Assembly: GCF_018070045.1 (NCBI RefSeq)
Contig: NZ_JAGPYK010000040.1
Coordinates: 1-50,132 of the forward strand
Reading direction: 5' to 3'
Origin: Micromonospora sp. U21
GTDB taxonomy: Bacteria > Actinomycetota > Actinomycetes > Mycobacteriales > Micromonosporaceae
Length of the DNA stretch: 50,132 nt
Shown here one piece after another: positions 9,201-16,202 of the stretch (its first letter is position 1; every line of letters starts with the position of its first letter). The position numbers and the translations under genes were made by a program. Under the pieces are notes generated by a model that did not search any database, was not told where the DNA came from, and worked only from the letters and a program-made list of their open reading frames with translations.

Positions 9201-9686
9201 ACGCTCGGCACGTCGTACTCCGGTGGTCAGGTGACCACCACGGAGTCCGCGCCGTCCCGGCCGCTGGACACGGGCGGCACGCCGGGGCCGCGGGTGGTGA
9301 TCGACCAGGTGCAGGTCAGCACCTTCGGCCTGGACGCCAACGTGGAGGTCCGGCTGCTGGCCGGCGGCGACAGCGCCGCCGGTTACGCCACCGGCCCGGC
9401 GGTGGACGGCTACGTCCTACGGCTCTGCGCGGTGGCCGCGGCCGCCGCGGTGGACGAGTTGCTGCGCGGCGCGGAGAACGCCGAGCGGGGGCGCTGCTTC
9501 GTGGAGCACGCGGCGGTGGTGCCGTTCGGCAACTGCGAGGTGGCCACCGTGGTGGTGTTGCTGGTCTGCGAGGGCTGGGTCGAGCAGCTCGCCGGCTCGG
9601 CCCTGGTCGCCGGTGATCCACGACAGGCCGTGGTCCGGGCGACGCTGGCAGCGGTGAATCGTCGGCTGGAGGCGCTGCTGTCCTGA
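6237..9686 (+). CDS. Large Pro/Ala-rich low-complexity protein
   Basis: An 1149-residue protein with three regions. Residues 1-~780 are disordered and rich in Pro, Ala, Arg, Gly and Trp, with ten copies of PSWA in a degenerate RPSWAGGSDPAPTSAPP-like repeat (about 7395-7935). A first folded segment follows near 800-860 (FDVNAILDAVREVAGVRDAA, then DPAEVSRQVARLLQERMGL). The last ~130 residues form a second conserved alpha/beta segment (RVVIDQVQVSTFGLDANVEV to the end). No signal peptide or membrane helix is visible, so it is probably cytoplasmic. The start is GTG at 6237 with AAGGAG six bases upstream. I do not recognise a function. The folded ends suggest a regulated or scaffolded protein, with the repeat as a linker. 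Confidence 0.75.
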   Translation: MSETGQPGAATPGEHGDGAGQHDDPGRSGGGWAPPAGGWSRAAEHEDAREPAARWQPDPASGWRTSSTRHGDLPAPLAGLPGASGPPARVNGHANGVRHAGAEANGVHHPGAEPPAGRPAPVSAPPGSTAEDRRDPAGDRLVVPAQRPVPPQEQGPGEPDSGPARHSTVDPAAGRSARWADPGLPTSAPPGVQVPPVGTAASGFEVPPGFRAPTAERPAADEPPVAPRGWRDPLAPDASTEPGRTPDRAAGHADDSESGRAADGSGAGDATRAGESPAIEPDWSGPSWNRPSWGSGWAPPWSRQDGEPAPRTAPDEPAPGWVAEPNVPYEPARVEPTRPYEPVRADPPRGYEVAPTAPEPAAAPEPAAERGPAAPAAERGTAVPAEGPSWAGGRPAVSPTSTPPGSSRAEPAERPSWAGGPAPTSGPPADRPSWASSAPTSAPRVEPTSAPRADRPSWAGGSDPAPTSAPPSRPSWAGPAPTGAPPAVRPSWAGGSDPVPTSAPPSRPSWAGGSDPAPASAPPARPSWAGGPDPAPASAPPARPSWAGEPAPTSAPPADRPSWAGPVPTDAPPAEASPTPAGPPPAPADAPPAPAGPALAAERPHWAGGSPATPASAPRTERADWSEGRLPAAPAERPSWPAGRSASTPRASDAGESSGPLRPETRSTAPFRLRPETPEPPHAAPAATGPSPANAPTSTGAVPAPATSGSGRGDRPSPAPAPTSAPPYAARRSAPDPASPADPADGARLPDQASAVLPQRVPAEPDVPVVPEPPAVEPPAETPELARIATHLRRDDEPAPLRERPEGFDVNAILDAVREVAGVRDAALRRTPAGAHSLRLDLADGADPAEVSRQVARLLQERMGLAAAPQNLPGPPTSPAPPARRRAAESRSVESRSAERRAPEPRSAEPRDVGAEPRTGEVRATGSPAAGRPPGGPGEATPAGSEQQVEADGSRRRRASAPHRGRATVEEPGSVSAAPAGAATGSPATLGTSYSGGQVTTTESAPSRPLDTGGTPGPRVVIDQVQVSTFGLDANVEVRLLAGGDSAAGYATGPAVDGYVLRLCAVAAAAAVDELLRGAENAERGRCFVEHAAVVPFGNCEVATVVVLLVCEGWVEQLAGSALVAGDPRQAVVRATLAAVNRRLEALLS
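7395..7935 (+). repeat. In-gene degenerate tandem repeat (PSWA units)
   Basis: Ten PSWA-containing units of roughly 12-20 codons lie inside the 1149-residue protein gene. Stretches over 30 bases are identical between units (near 7634 and 7738), indicating recent duplication within the gene. Confidence 0.75.
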
Positions 9687-9709
9687 GTGGTCCGGGGCAG
9701 ACTGGAACG

Positions 9710-10684
9710 ATGAAGCCCGCCACTCTCTGGCCGGACCATCTCCTCCCCGAGGACCGGGTTCCGCCGCCGTGGCCAGGCCGGGCGGTCCGTCTCGACGGCT
9801 CGTTCACGTACGTGCGGGACACCCCGGCCACCGCCGCCGGCGCGGAGCCGGCGTTGTACGTGCACGGGTTGGGTGGCTCGTCGCAGAACTGGACCGACCT
9901 GGCCGGCCTGCTCGCTGATCGCCTGGACGGCCAGGCCATCGACCTGCCCGGCTTCGGCCGCAGCGAGCCGGGCCGCCGCTACACCGTGCCGGCCTTCGCC
10001 GATCTGGTCGTCCGCTGGATCGAGCACTCCGGTCGGGGTCCGGTGCACCTGTTCGGCAACTCGCTGGGCGGTGCGGTCGTGGTCCAGGTGGCCGGGCTCC
10101 GGCCCGACCTGGTCCGCACCCTCACACTGATCTCTCCGGCGCTGCCGTTCCTGGATTTCCGTCGCTCGTTGCAGGGACGCCTGCTGCCGGTGCTGGCCAT
10201 TCCCGGGGGCGAACGGTTGGTCGCCCGGCGGCTCACCCAGCTCGCCCCGGAGGTGATGGCCCAGCAGGTGTTGGAGGCCTGCGTCGCCGACCTCAGCCGG
10301 ATCTGCGCGCAGCGTCGGGCCGAGGCCCTGGAGGAGATCCGGGTGCGCTACGAGGCGGAGCACTACGCCGCCGCGTACGTCCGGACGTTCCGTGGGCTGG
10401 TCTCCAGCTTCCTGCGGGCGTACCTGCCGGGGCCGGGCTCGCTGTGGCGGCTCGCCCGGGCGGTGCGCGCGCCGACCCTGGTGGTGGGCGGTCGGCAGGA
10501 CCGGCTGGTCGACGTGCGGGTCGCGCCGCAGACCGCCCGGGCCATCCCGGACAGCCGGCTGCTGATGCTCGACGGCGTCGGCCACGTGGCGCAGCTGGAA
10601 GTGCCTCGACTGGTCGCTCGGGCGGTGGTCGGCCTACTCGCCGAAACGGAGGAGACCGCCAGGCGGCCTGATCTGGCAGGCTGA
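9710..10684 (+). CDS. Alpha/beta hydrolase
   Basis: A 324-residue serine hydrolase of the alpha/beta fold. LYVHGLGGSSQNW supplies the oxyanion-hole HG motif, GNSLGG near residue 118 is the nucleophile elbow, VVGGRQDRLVD supplies the acid region and GVGHVAQLE the catalytic His. It could act as an esterase, lipase or C-C hydrolase; the substrate is not evident. The start is ATG at 9710, 23 bases after the previous gene. A CAGACT element six bases upstream would give a nearly leaderless mRNA. The mycobacterial lipV gene lies in a similar neighbourhood, but orthology is not established here. Confidence 0.85.
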   Translation: MKPATLWPDHLLPEDRVPPPWPGRAVRLDGSFTYVRDTPATAAGAEPALYVHGLGGSSQNWTDLAGLLADRLDGQAIDLPGFGRSEPGRRYTVPAFADLVVRWIEHSGRGPVHLFGNSLGGAVVVQVAGLRPDLVRTLTLISPALPFLDFRRSLQGRLLPVLAIPGGERLVARRLTQLAPEVMAQQVLEACVADLSRICAQRRAEALEEIRVRYEAEHYAAAYVRTFRGLVSSFLRAYLPGPGSLWRLARAVRAPTLVVGGRQDRLVDVRVAPQTARAIPDSRLLMLDGVGHVAQLEVPRLVARAVVGLLAETEETARRPDLAG

Positions 10685-10689
10685 GCCGG

Positions 10690-11550
10690 ATGCGCACGTC
10701 CTCCCACCACCCTGGTCGCCGTCGGCGACGACTCGCACTGCTCGCTCAGCTGGTGGCGGTCGTGCTGGCCATCGGCGCGGTGGTGACCGTGATCGCCGAG
10801 GGGCCGGGCGGGCATCCTGGCGCCGACCGGCTGGCCGCCGATGAAATCACCGGATCGCCGCCGCTGCTGGCCGCACCGCTGCCGCCGTCGGCCGACCCGT
10901 CGCCGTCCGGGTCGCCTGTCGCCCCGTCGAGCCCACCTCCGGTGCTGCGGCTGTCCGGGGCTGTGCCGACGGCCGGCACGGGCCGGTTCGGCTACGACGA
11001 TCGCACCGGGCCGGTGCTGGGCCGCGCGGGTGAGCTGCGGCGGTACCGGGTGGCGGTCGAGTCGGGCAGTGCAGAGGATCCGGTCGCGTTCGGGCAGGCG
11101 GTCCAGACGGCACTCGCCGGGCCGGGCAGCTGGGTCGACAGCGGGCGGCTGAGGTTGCAGCAGGTGCCCGGGGACGCGGCCCGTGACTTCACCGTCTACC
11201 TGGCCACCGCCCGCACGGCGGGCCGGATGTGCGCCGATGGTGGGGTGGACATCCGGGTCGGCGGCCGGCCGTACACCTCCTGCCGGGCGCCCGGCAAGGT
11301 GATCATCAACCTGGACCGGTGGCGGCTGTCCGTGCCGCACTTCGTCGCGGCCCGCGTGCCGCTGGCGGTCTATCGGACGTACGTGGTCAACCACGAGGTG
11401 GGCCACCAGCTCGGGCACCGGCACGAGCGCTGCCCGGGCGCCGGCCGGCCGGCCCCGGTGATGATGCAGCAGACCCTCTTCCTCAACGGGTGCAGGGTCA
11501 ATCCGTGGCCGTACGTCGAGGGTCGCCGCTACGCCGGCCCGGCGCTCTGA
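10690..11550 (+). CDS. DUF3152 secreted or anchored metalloprotease-like protein (copy 1)
   Basis: A 286-residue protein with a basic N-terminus and one hydrophobic segment (LALLAQLVAVVLAIGAVVTVI, about residues 15-36), then a Pro/Ser-rich linker and an extracellular DUF3152 domain. That domain contains NHEVGHQLGHRHERCPG, a HExxH-type zinc motif with a third His, so a metal-dependent peptidase activity is likely but unproven for the family. Paired Cys (CADGG, TSCRAP, ERCPG, NGCRV) may form disulfides outside the cell. It starts five bases after the hydrolase stop and sits next to a second paralogue. Confidence 0.85.
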   Translation: MRTSSHHPGRRRRRLALLAQLVAVVLAIGAVVTVIAEGPGGHPGADRLAADEITGSPPLLAAPLPPSADPSPSGSPVAPSSPPPVLRLSGAVPTAGTGRFGYDDRTGPVLGRAGELRRYRVAVESGSAEDPVAFGQAVQTALAGPGSWVDSGRLRLQQVPGDAARDFTVYLATARTAGRMCADGGVDIRVGGRPYTSCRAPGKVIINLDRWRLSVPHFVAARVPLAVYRTYVVNHEVGHQLGHRHERCPGAGRPAPVMMQQTLFLNGCRVNPWPYVEGRRYAGPAL

Positions 11551-11651
11551 CCGCCGGTTCGACACGGTCGAATCACCGTCGCGATCAGGCGCTTTGCATC
11601 AATAGCGGCAAAGACGAGGAGATGCCCGATTAATCTGGCAGGCTCGACGTC

Positions 11652-12485
11652 ATGACGCCGTCGTCCCCTTACGGCCCGCCCCGGCCGTCCGGCCCGTCCG
11701 GCCGGTCGGCGTACCGGGCCCGGGACGGGCGGCCCGTGTTGGTTCGGATGTACCGACGACGCCGTCGCAGCGTGCTGCTCGGCCTGCTTCTGCTCGCCGT
11801 CGCCGCCGGAGTGACGGTGACCCGGGGCGGCGAGACGTCCGCCGAGGCGCCACCCGTCACCCACGGCCGGATGGGTAATGGCGGTGGTGTGGGCGCGCAC
11901 CCGGCACCCACCAGCTACCCGTCGGTCGGCGCGGGACGGTTCATCGCGGCCGACGGCGGGACCGTGGTGCACGGCGAGGACGGGCCGCTGCGCCGTTACC
12001 GGGTCGCGGTCGAACGCGGCACCGGCCAGGACGCCGGCGCCTTCGCCGCCAGGGTGGACGAGGTGCTGGCCGACCCGCGTAGCTGGATCGCCTCCGGCGA
12101 GCTGCGGGTGCAGCGGGTGGCCGACGCCGGTGCCGCCGACTTCACCATCTACCTCGCCACCCCGGTCACGTCTGAGCGGATGTGCGCCGAGGGCGGGCTG
12201 ACCACCGAGCGCTACACCTCCTGCCGGCTCCCCGGCCAGGTCATCATCAACCTGGCCCGCTGGCTGGAGGCGGTCCCCGACTACGGCGCCCCGCTGGAGA
12301 CCTACCAGACCTATGTGATCAACCACGAGGTCGGCCACGAGTTCGGCGAGGAGCACGAGGCCTGTCCGGGCCCGGGCCAGCCGGCGCCGGTGATGCAGCA
12401 GCAGACGTACGGCCTGGAGGGCTGCGTCGCCAACGCCTGGCCCTACCTCGACGGTCGTCGCTACGCGGGGGACATCGTCCCCTGA
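11652..12485 (+). CDS. DUF3152 secreted or anchored metalloprotease-like protein (copy 2)
   Basis: A 277-residue paralogue of the preceding gene with the same layout: an Arg-rich N-terminus, a membrane or signal segment (SVLLGLLLLAVAAGVTVT), a low-complexity linker and a DUF3152 domain with NHEVGHEFGEEHEACPG. The first HExxH His pair is kept, but the third His region differs (EEHEAC in place of HRHERC). Conserved Cys are in matching positions. Upstream, TAATCT at 11631-11636 is a plausible -10 with a short leader. Mycobacteria carry one DUF3152 gene next to moeZ, so the tandem pair looks like a local duplication. Confidence 0.85.
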   Translation: MTPSSPYGPPRPSGPSGRSAYRARDGRPVLVRMYRRRRRSVLLGLLLLAVAAGVTVTRGGETSAEAPPVTHGRMGNGGGVGAHPAPTSYPSVGAGRFIAADGGTVVHGEDGPLRRYRVAVERGTGQDAGAFAARVDEVLADPRSWIASGELRVQRVADAGAADFTIYLATPVTSERMCAEGGLTTERYTSCRLPGQVIINLARWLEAVPDYGAPLETYQTYVINHEVGHEFGEEHEACPGPGQPAPVMQQQTYGLEGCVANAWPYLDGRRYAGDIVP

Positions 12486-12607
12486 TCGACCCGGTCGTCG
12501 GCTATTCCCCTCCCGCATCGCGGGCCACGTGTCCTCCCTCATGGCCGAACAGGGGGCCGGCGAGCAACAATGGCGCGGTTCACACCGCCGATCCCGGGGA
12601 GTCCACC

Positions 12608-13789
12608 GTGTCGTTGCCCCCGCTCGTCGAGCCCGCCGCCGAGCTGACAGTTGACGAGATCCGCCGCTACTCCCGCCACCTGATCATTCCGGACGTCGGG
12701 GTGGCCGGGCAGAAGCGGTTGAAGAACGCCCGGGTGCTCTGTGTCGGCGCCGGTGGCCTCGGCTCACCGGCCCTGCTGTACCTCGCCGCGGCCGGGGTCG
12801 GCACGCTCGGCATCATCGACTTCGACACCGTCGACGAGTCCAACCTCCAGCGCCAGATCATCCACGGCGTGTCCGACGTCGGCCGGTCCAAGGCCGAGTC
12901 CGCCGCCTCGTCGATCCGCGAGATCAACCCGTTGGTCAACGTGGAGATCCACAACACCGCGCTGGACCGGGAGAACGTCCGCGAGATCTTCGCCCAGTAC
13001 GACCTGATCGTCGACGGCACCGACAACTTCGCCACCCGGTACATGGTCAACGACGCTGCGGTTCTGCTCGGCAAGCCGTACGTCTGGGGGTCGATCTACC
13101 GCTTCGACGGCCAGGCGTCGGTGTTCTGGGCCGAGCACGGCCCCTGCTACCGGTGCCTCTACCCGGAGCCGCCGCCGCCCGGCATGGTTCCGTCCTGCGC
13201 CGAGGGAGGCGTGCTCGGCGTTCTCTGCGCGTCGATCGGCTCGATCCAGGTGAACGAGGCGATCAAGCTGCTCACCGGCATCGGCGAGCCGCTGGTCGGC
13301 CGGCTGATGGTCTACGACGCGCTGGAGATGGAATACCGCAAGATCAAGGTCCGCAAGGACCCGAACTGTGCGCTCTGCGGCGAGAACCCGACGGTCACCG
13401 ACCTGCTGGAGGACTACGAGGACTTCTGCGGCGCGGTCTCCGAGGAGGCCCAGGAGGCGACGGTCGACTCGACCATCACCGCGCTGGAGCTCAAGGAGTG
13501 GCAGGACGCCGGCAAGGACATCTTCCTGGTCGACGTCCGGGAGCCGGCCGAGTACGAGATCGTCCGGATCCCCGGCGCCACCCTGATCCCCAAGGGCGAC
13601 ATCATCTCCGGTGAGGCGCTGGCCCAGCTGCCGCAGGACCGGCAGATCGTGCTGCACTGCAAGTCCGGCGTCCGCTCGGCGGAGGCGCTCGCCTCGCTCA
13701 AGGCGGCCGGGTTCCGCGACGCCGTGCACGTGCAGGGCGGCGTGCTCTCCTGGATCAAGCAGATCGACCCGGCGCTGCCCGCGTACTGA
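12608..13789 (+). CDS. moeZ: MoeZ, adenylyltransferase / sulfurtransferase
   Basis: A 393-residue two-domain protein. Residues 10-~265 form a ThiF/MoeB E1-like domain with the nucleotide loop GAGGLGSP (47-54), the Arg-rich RQIIHG segment and zinc Cys pairs C180/C183 and C254/C257. Residues ~290-393 form a rhodanese domain with active-site C351 in HCKSGVRS. MoeZ adenylates and thiolates C-terminal GG sulfur-carrier proteins (MoaD-, CysO- and ThiS-like) for molybdopterin, cysteine and thiamine synthesis. Its length matches the mycobacterial protein (about 392 residues). The start is GTG at 12608 with GGGGAG upstream; an in-frame extension into the previous gene is not needed. Confidence 0.95.
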   Translation: MSLPPLVEPAAELTVDEIRRYSRHLIIPDVGVAGQKRLKNARVLCVGAGGLGSPALLYLAAAGVGTLGIIDFDTVDESNLQRQIIHGVSDVGRSKAESAASSIREINPLVNVEIHNTALDRENVREIFAQYDLIVDGTDNFATRYMVNDAAVLLGKPYVWGSIYRFDGQASVFWAEHGPCYRCLYPEPPPPGMVPSCAEGGVLGVLCASIGSIQVNEAIKLLTGIGEPLVGRLMVYDALEMEYRKIKVRKDPNCALCGENPTVTDLLEDYEDFCGAVSEEAQEATVDSTITALELKEWQDAGKDIFLVDVREPAEYEIVRIPGATLIPKGDIISGEALAQLPQDRQIVLHCKSGVRSAEALASLKAAGFRDAVHVQGGVLSWIKQIDPALPAY

Positions 13790-13795
13790 CCGGCC

Positions 13796-13830
13796 GGAGC
13801 CGGGGCTGCGGACACCGCTGCCCCGGCTCC
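13796..13830 (+). terminator. Terminator after moeZ
   Basis: An 11-bp perfect stem (GGAGCCGGGGC with GCCCCGGCTCC) continues inward through GCGG/CCGC to a three-base loop, seven bases after the moeZ stop. No U-tract follows. Confidence 0.7.
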
Positions 13831-13965
13831 CGCCCGGGTGGCCGCGCCTGCGGGCCGGGATGCGCCAGCGAATCGACGCAGACGCCTCCAAGGGGTCCGG
13901 AGCCGGCAGCGACGCAGCCATCCCCGGCTGGCCGATTCCCCGAGGCGGTGACGCGTCTGCGCAGG

Positions 13966-13971
13966 TAGCGT
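13966..13971 (+). promoter_or_regulatory. -10 element TAGCGT, leaderless start
   Basis: TAGCGT ends seven bases before the GTG at 13979, which has no ribosome binding site. Confidence 0.5.
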
Positions 13972-13978
13972 TCCCGCC

Positions 13979-14815
13979 GTGGTCGACTTGGATGCCGCGA
14001 TCGGGTTCGTCGTGGCGCACGGGGACGCGGTGGAGCGTGCCCGCCTCTCCTGGCTGCGCAACGGCACGTCGGTGTCCGACGAGCTGCTGGAGACGGCTGA
14101 AGTCGGCCAGGCACCCGACGGCGGCTGGCCGGCGACCTGGGGCGGCGAGATCGCCTCGATCGACGCCACCTGCTTCCGGCTCGCCGAGCTGGACGACCTG
14201 GGCGCGCTCGGTCGTCCCGCCGCCCGCCGGGCACTGGACTGGTTGGCCTCGCGCCAGCAGGCCGACGGCGGCTGGGACGAGGATCCGACGCTGGCCGGCT
14301 CGGCTCCGGAGTGGGCCCGCCCCGGCGACCCGGAGGCAGGGCTGTTCCTCACCGCCAACGCCGGCTTCTGGCTCACCGTGGCCGGCCTGGACGCCCGTGC
14401 CGCGGGTCCGCTCGATCACCGGGTCGGTGGGGTGTACGCGGGGGTGGTGCAGGCGGCCGCCCACTCACTCGCGGCGCGGCTGCGCCCGGACGGCAGCTGG
14501 CCGTCATTCCTCGCCGCCGGCTGGCTGAGCGCGGCCGTGCTGCAGCGGCAGGACATGTTCCAGGAGTCGGCGCGGATCCAGGTGGTGCTCGCCGAGCGGA
14601 TGCCGAAGATGTCCCCGGGGGACGTGGCCTGGCTGGCGGCCACGCTGCGCCGGGTCGGCATCGACCCGCAGGACTGGATCATGGTGCGGGCCCTGCGCCG
14701 CCTGACCGAGACGCAGCGCAGTGACGGCGGCTGGGAGAGCGACGACGGGCACCAGTTCGACGTGCACTCCACGCTGTCCGCCATCCGGGCGTGCCGGCCG
14801 GAGACGCTCAGTTGA
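13979..14815 (+). CDS. Prenyltransferase / squalene-cyclase repeat protein
   Basis: A 278-residue protein of alpha/alpha-barrel type with four QW-like repeats: APDGGWPATW, QQADGGWDED, RPDGSWPSF and QRSDGGWESDD. These occur in squalene-hopene cyclases and protein prenyltransferases. It is less than half the length of a squalene-hopene cyclase and lacks the DXDD protonation motif, so cyclase activity is unlikely. A small terpenoid-binding or cyclase-like role is possible. The GTG start is supported by the adjacent -10 hexamer. It is a single-gene unit, convergent with proA. Confidence 0.75.
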   Translation: MVDLDAAIGFVVAHGDAVERARLSWLRNGTSVSDELLETAEVGQAPDGGWPATWGGEIASIDATCFRLAELDDLGALGRPAARRALDWLASRQQADGGWDEDPTLAGSAPEWARPGDPEAGLFLTANAGFWLTVAGLDARAAGPLDHRVGGVYAGVVQAAAHSLAARLRPDGSWPSFLAAGWLSAAVLQRQDMFQESARIQVVLAERMPKMSPGDVAWLAATLRRVGIDPQDWIMVRALRRLTETQRSDGGWESDDGHQFDVHSTLSAIRACRPETLS

Positions 14816-14900
14816 GGCCCGGCCGGCGAGCCGCGCACAGCTGAGGCGCGGCCGGCCCGACGGCGCTCCGCTGAGGCGCGGCCGGCCCGGCGCGGGCTAG
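14811..14900. repeat. 30-bp tandem repeat, three imperfect copies
   Basis: CTGAGGCGCGGCCGGCCCG occurs at 14841 and 14871, and a degenerate copy (GTTGAGGCCCGGCCGGC) at 14811, giving a 30-base period. It spans the 3' ends of two convergent genes. A related CAGCTGAGGCGGGGCCGG motif lies after the gene ending at 27774. Confidence 0.6.
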
Positions 14901-16138
14901 CGCAGGTGCCCGGCCCCGGTGACCACGTACTTGGTGCTGGTCAGCTCGGGCAGGCCCATCGGGCCCCGGGCGTGCAGCTTCTGCGTCGAGATGCCGATCT
15001 CCGCGCCGAAACCGAACTCGCCCCCGTCCGTGAACCGGGTCGAGGCGTTCACCATCACCGCCGCCGCGTCCACCCGGGCGACGAACTCCCGCGCCGCACT
15101 CGCCGAGTCGGTGAGAATCGCCTCGGTGTGCCCGGTGCCGTACCGCCGGATGTGCGCGACCGCCGCGTCGAGCGAGTCGACGACCGCGACGGAGATGTCC
15201 GCCGAGAGGTACTCGGTGGCGTGGTCCTCCTCGGTGGCCGGGACCACGGCGGCGGAGTATCGGGTGACCTCGGGCGAGCCGTGCACGGTCACCCCGGCCT
15301 CGGCGAACGCGGCCAGCATCGGCGGCAGGAACGCGTCGGCGACGCCCGCGTGCACCAGCAGCGACTCGGCGGTGTTGCAGGTGGAGAGGCGCTGCGTCTT
15401 GGCGTTCAGCGTCACCGCCACGGCCTGCGCCACGTCGGCGGCGGCGTCCACGTAGACGTGGCAGTTGCCGACCCCGGTCTCGATCACCGGGACGGTCGAC
15501 TCCTCGACCACGGTGCGGATCAGCGACGCTCCGCCGCGCGGGATCAGCACGTCGACCAGCCCCCGGGCGCGCATCAGCTCCTTGACCGACTCGCGGGAGC
15601 TGGCGTCGAGCAGTTGCACCGCGTCGGCCGGCAGCCCGGCCCCGGCGACCGCGTCACGCAGCACCGCGACGAGCGCGGCGTTGGAATGCGCGGCCGACGA
15701 CGACCCGCGCAGCAGCGCCGCGTTGCCGGACTTCAGGCAGATCCCGGCGGCGTCCACGGTCACGTTGGGGCGCGCCTCGTAGATGATGCCGACCACCCCG
15801 AACGGCACCCGGATCTGGCGCAGCTCCAGCCCGTTGGGCAGGGTCGAGCCGCGGACCACCTCGCCGACCGGGTCGGGCAGCGCAGCCATCTGGCGCAGCG
15901 CGTCGGCGATGCCGGCCACCCGGCCCGCGTCGAGGGCGAGTCGGTCCAGGACGGCCGCGCTCAGCCCGGCGTCCCGGCCGGCCGCCAGGTCCGTCGCGTT
16001 CGCGGCCAGGATCTCCGGTGTACGCGCCACCAGCGCGTCGGCCATCGCGGCCAGCGTGGCGTCCTTGGCGGTACGCGTCGCCACGGCCAGCGTCTCCGCC
16101 GCCGCCCGGGCCCGCCGGGCCTGCTCGGTCACGCTCAT
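14897..16138 (-). CDS. proA: Gamma-glutamyl phosphate reductase
   Basis: A 413-residue enzyme of the aldehyde-dehydrogenase superfamily that reduces gamma-glutamyl phosphate to glutamate semialdehyde with NADPH, the second step of proline synthesis. Signatures are the active-site Cys in QRLSTCNTAESLLV, IPRGGASLIRTV, ETGVGNCHVYVD and the C-terminal NASTRFTDGGEFGFGAEIGI. The length is typical. The ATG at 16138 has GAGGAG six bases upstream. It lies 64 bases downstream of proB, so they are probably one operon, with a palindromic repeat in the gap. Confidence 0.97.
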   Translation of the reverse strand: MSVTEQARRARAAAETLAVATRTAKDATLAAMADALVARTPEILAANATDLAAGRDAGLSAAVLDRLALDAGRVAGIADALRQMAALPDPVGEVVRGSTLPNGLELRQIRVPFGVVGIIYEARPNVTVDAAGICLKSGNAALLRGSSSAAHSNAALVAVLRDAVAGAGLPADAVQLLDASSRESVKELMRARGLVDVLIPRGGASLIRTVVEESTVPVIETGVGNCHVYVDAAADVAQAVAVTLNAKTQRLSTCNTAESLLVHAGVADAFLPPMLAAFAEAGVTVHGSPEVTRYSAAVVPATEEDHATEYLSADISVAVVDSLDAAVAHIRRYGTGHTEAILTDSASAAREFVARVDAAAVMVNASTRFTDGGEFGFGAEIGISTQKLHARGPMGLPELTSTKYVVTGAGHLR

Positions 16139-16157
16139 CGGTCACTCCTCGCGTTGG

Positions 16158-16200
16158 GAAGGCTCCCTTGTACAACGCCAGGCGTTAACAAGGTGCCCTT
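16158..16200. repeat. Palindromic intergenic repeat between proB and proA
   Basis: On the minus strand this is AAGGGCACCTTGTTAACGCC followed by an imperfect inverted copy ending in AAGGGAGCCTT, forming a stem of about 20 bp with some mismatches. The same left half recurs at 27690-27710, so it is a dispersed repeat. Its place inside an operon suggests an RNA hairpin affecting mRNA stability or partial termination. Confidence 0.7.
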
Positions 16201-16202
16201 GC

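Noticed and set aside
14811..14900. Possible CRISPR-like array
   Set aside because: There are only three imperfect 30-base units with no spacers and no cas genes, so it is a simple tandem repeat.
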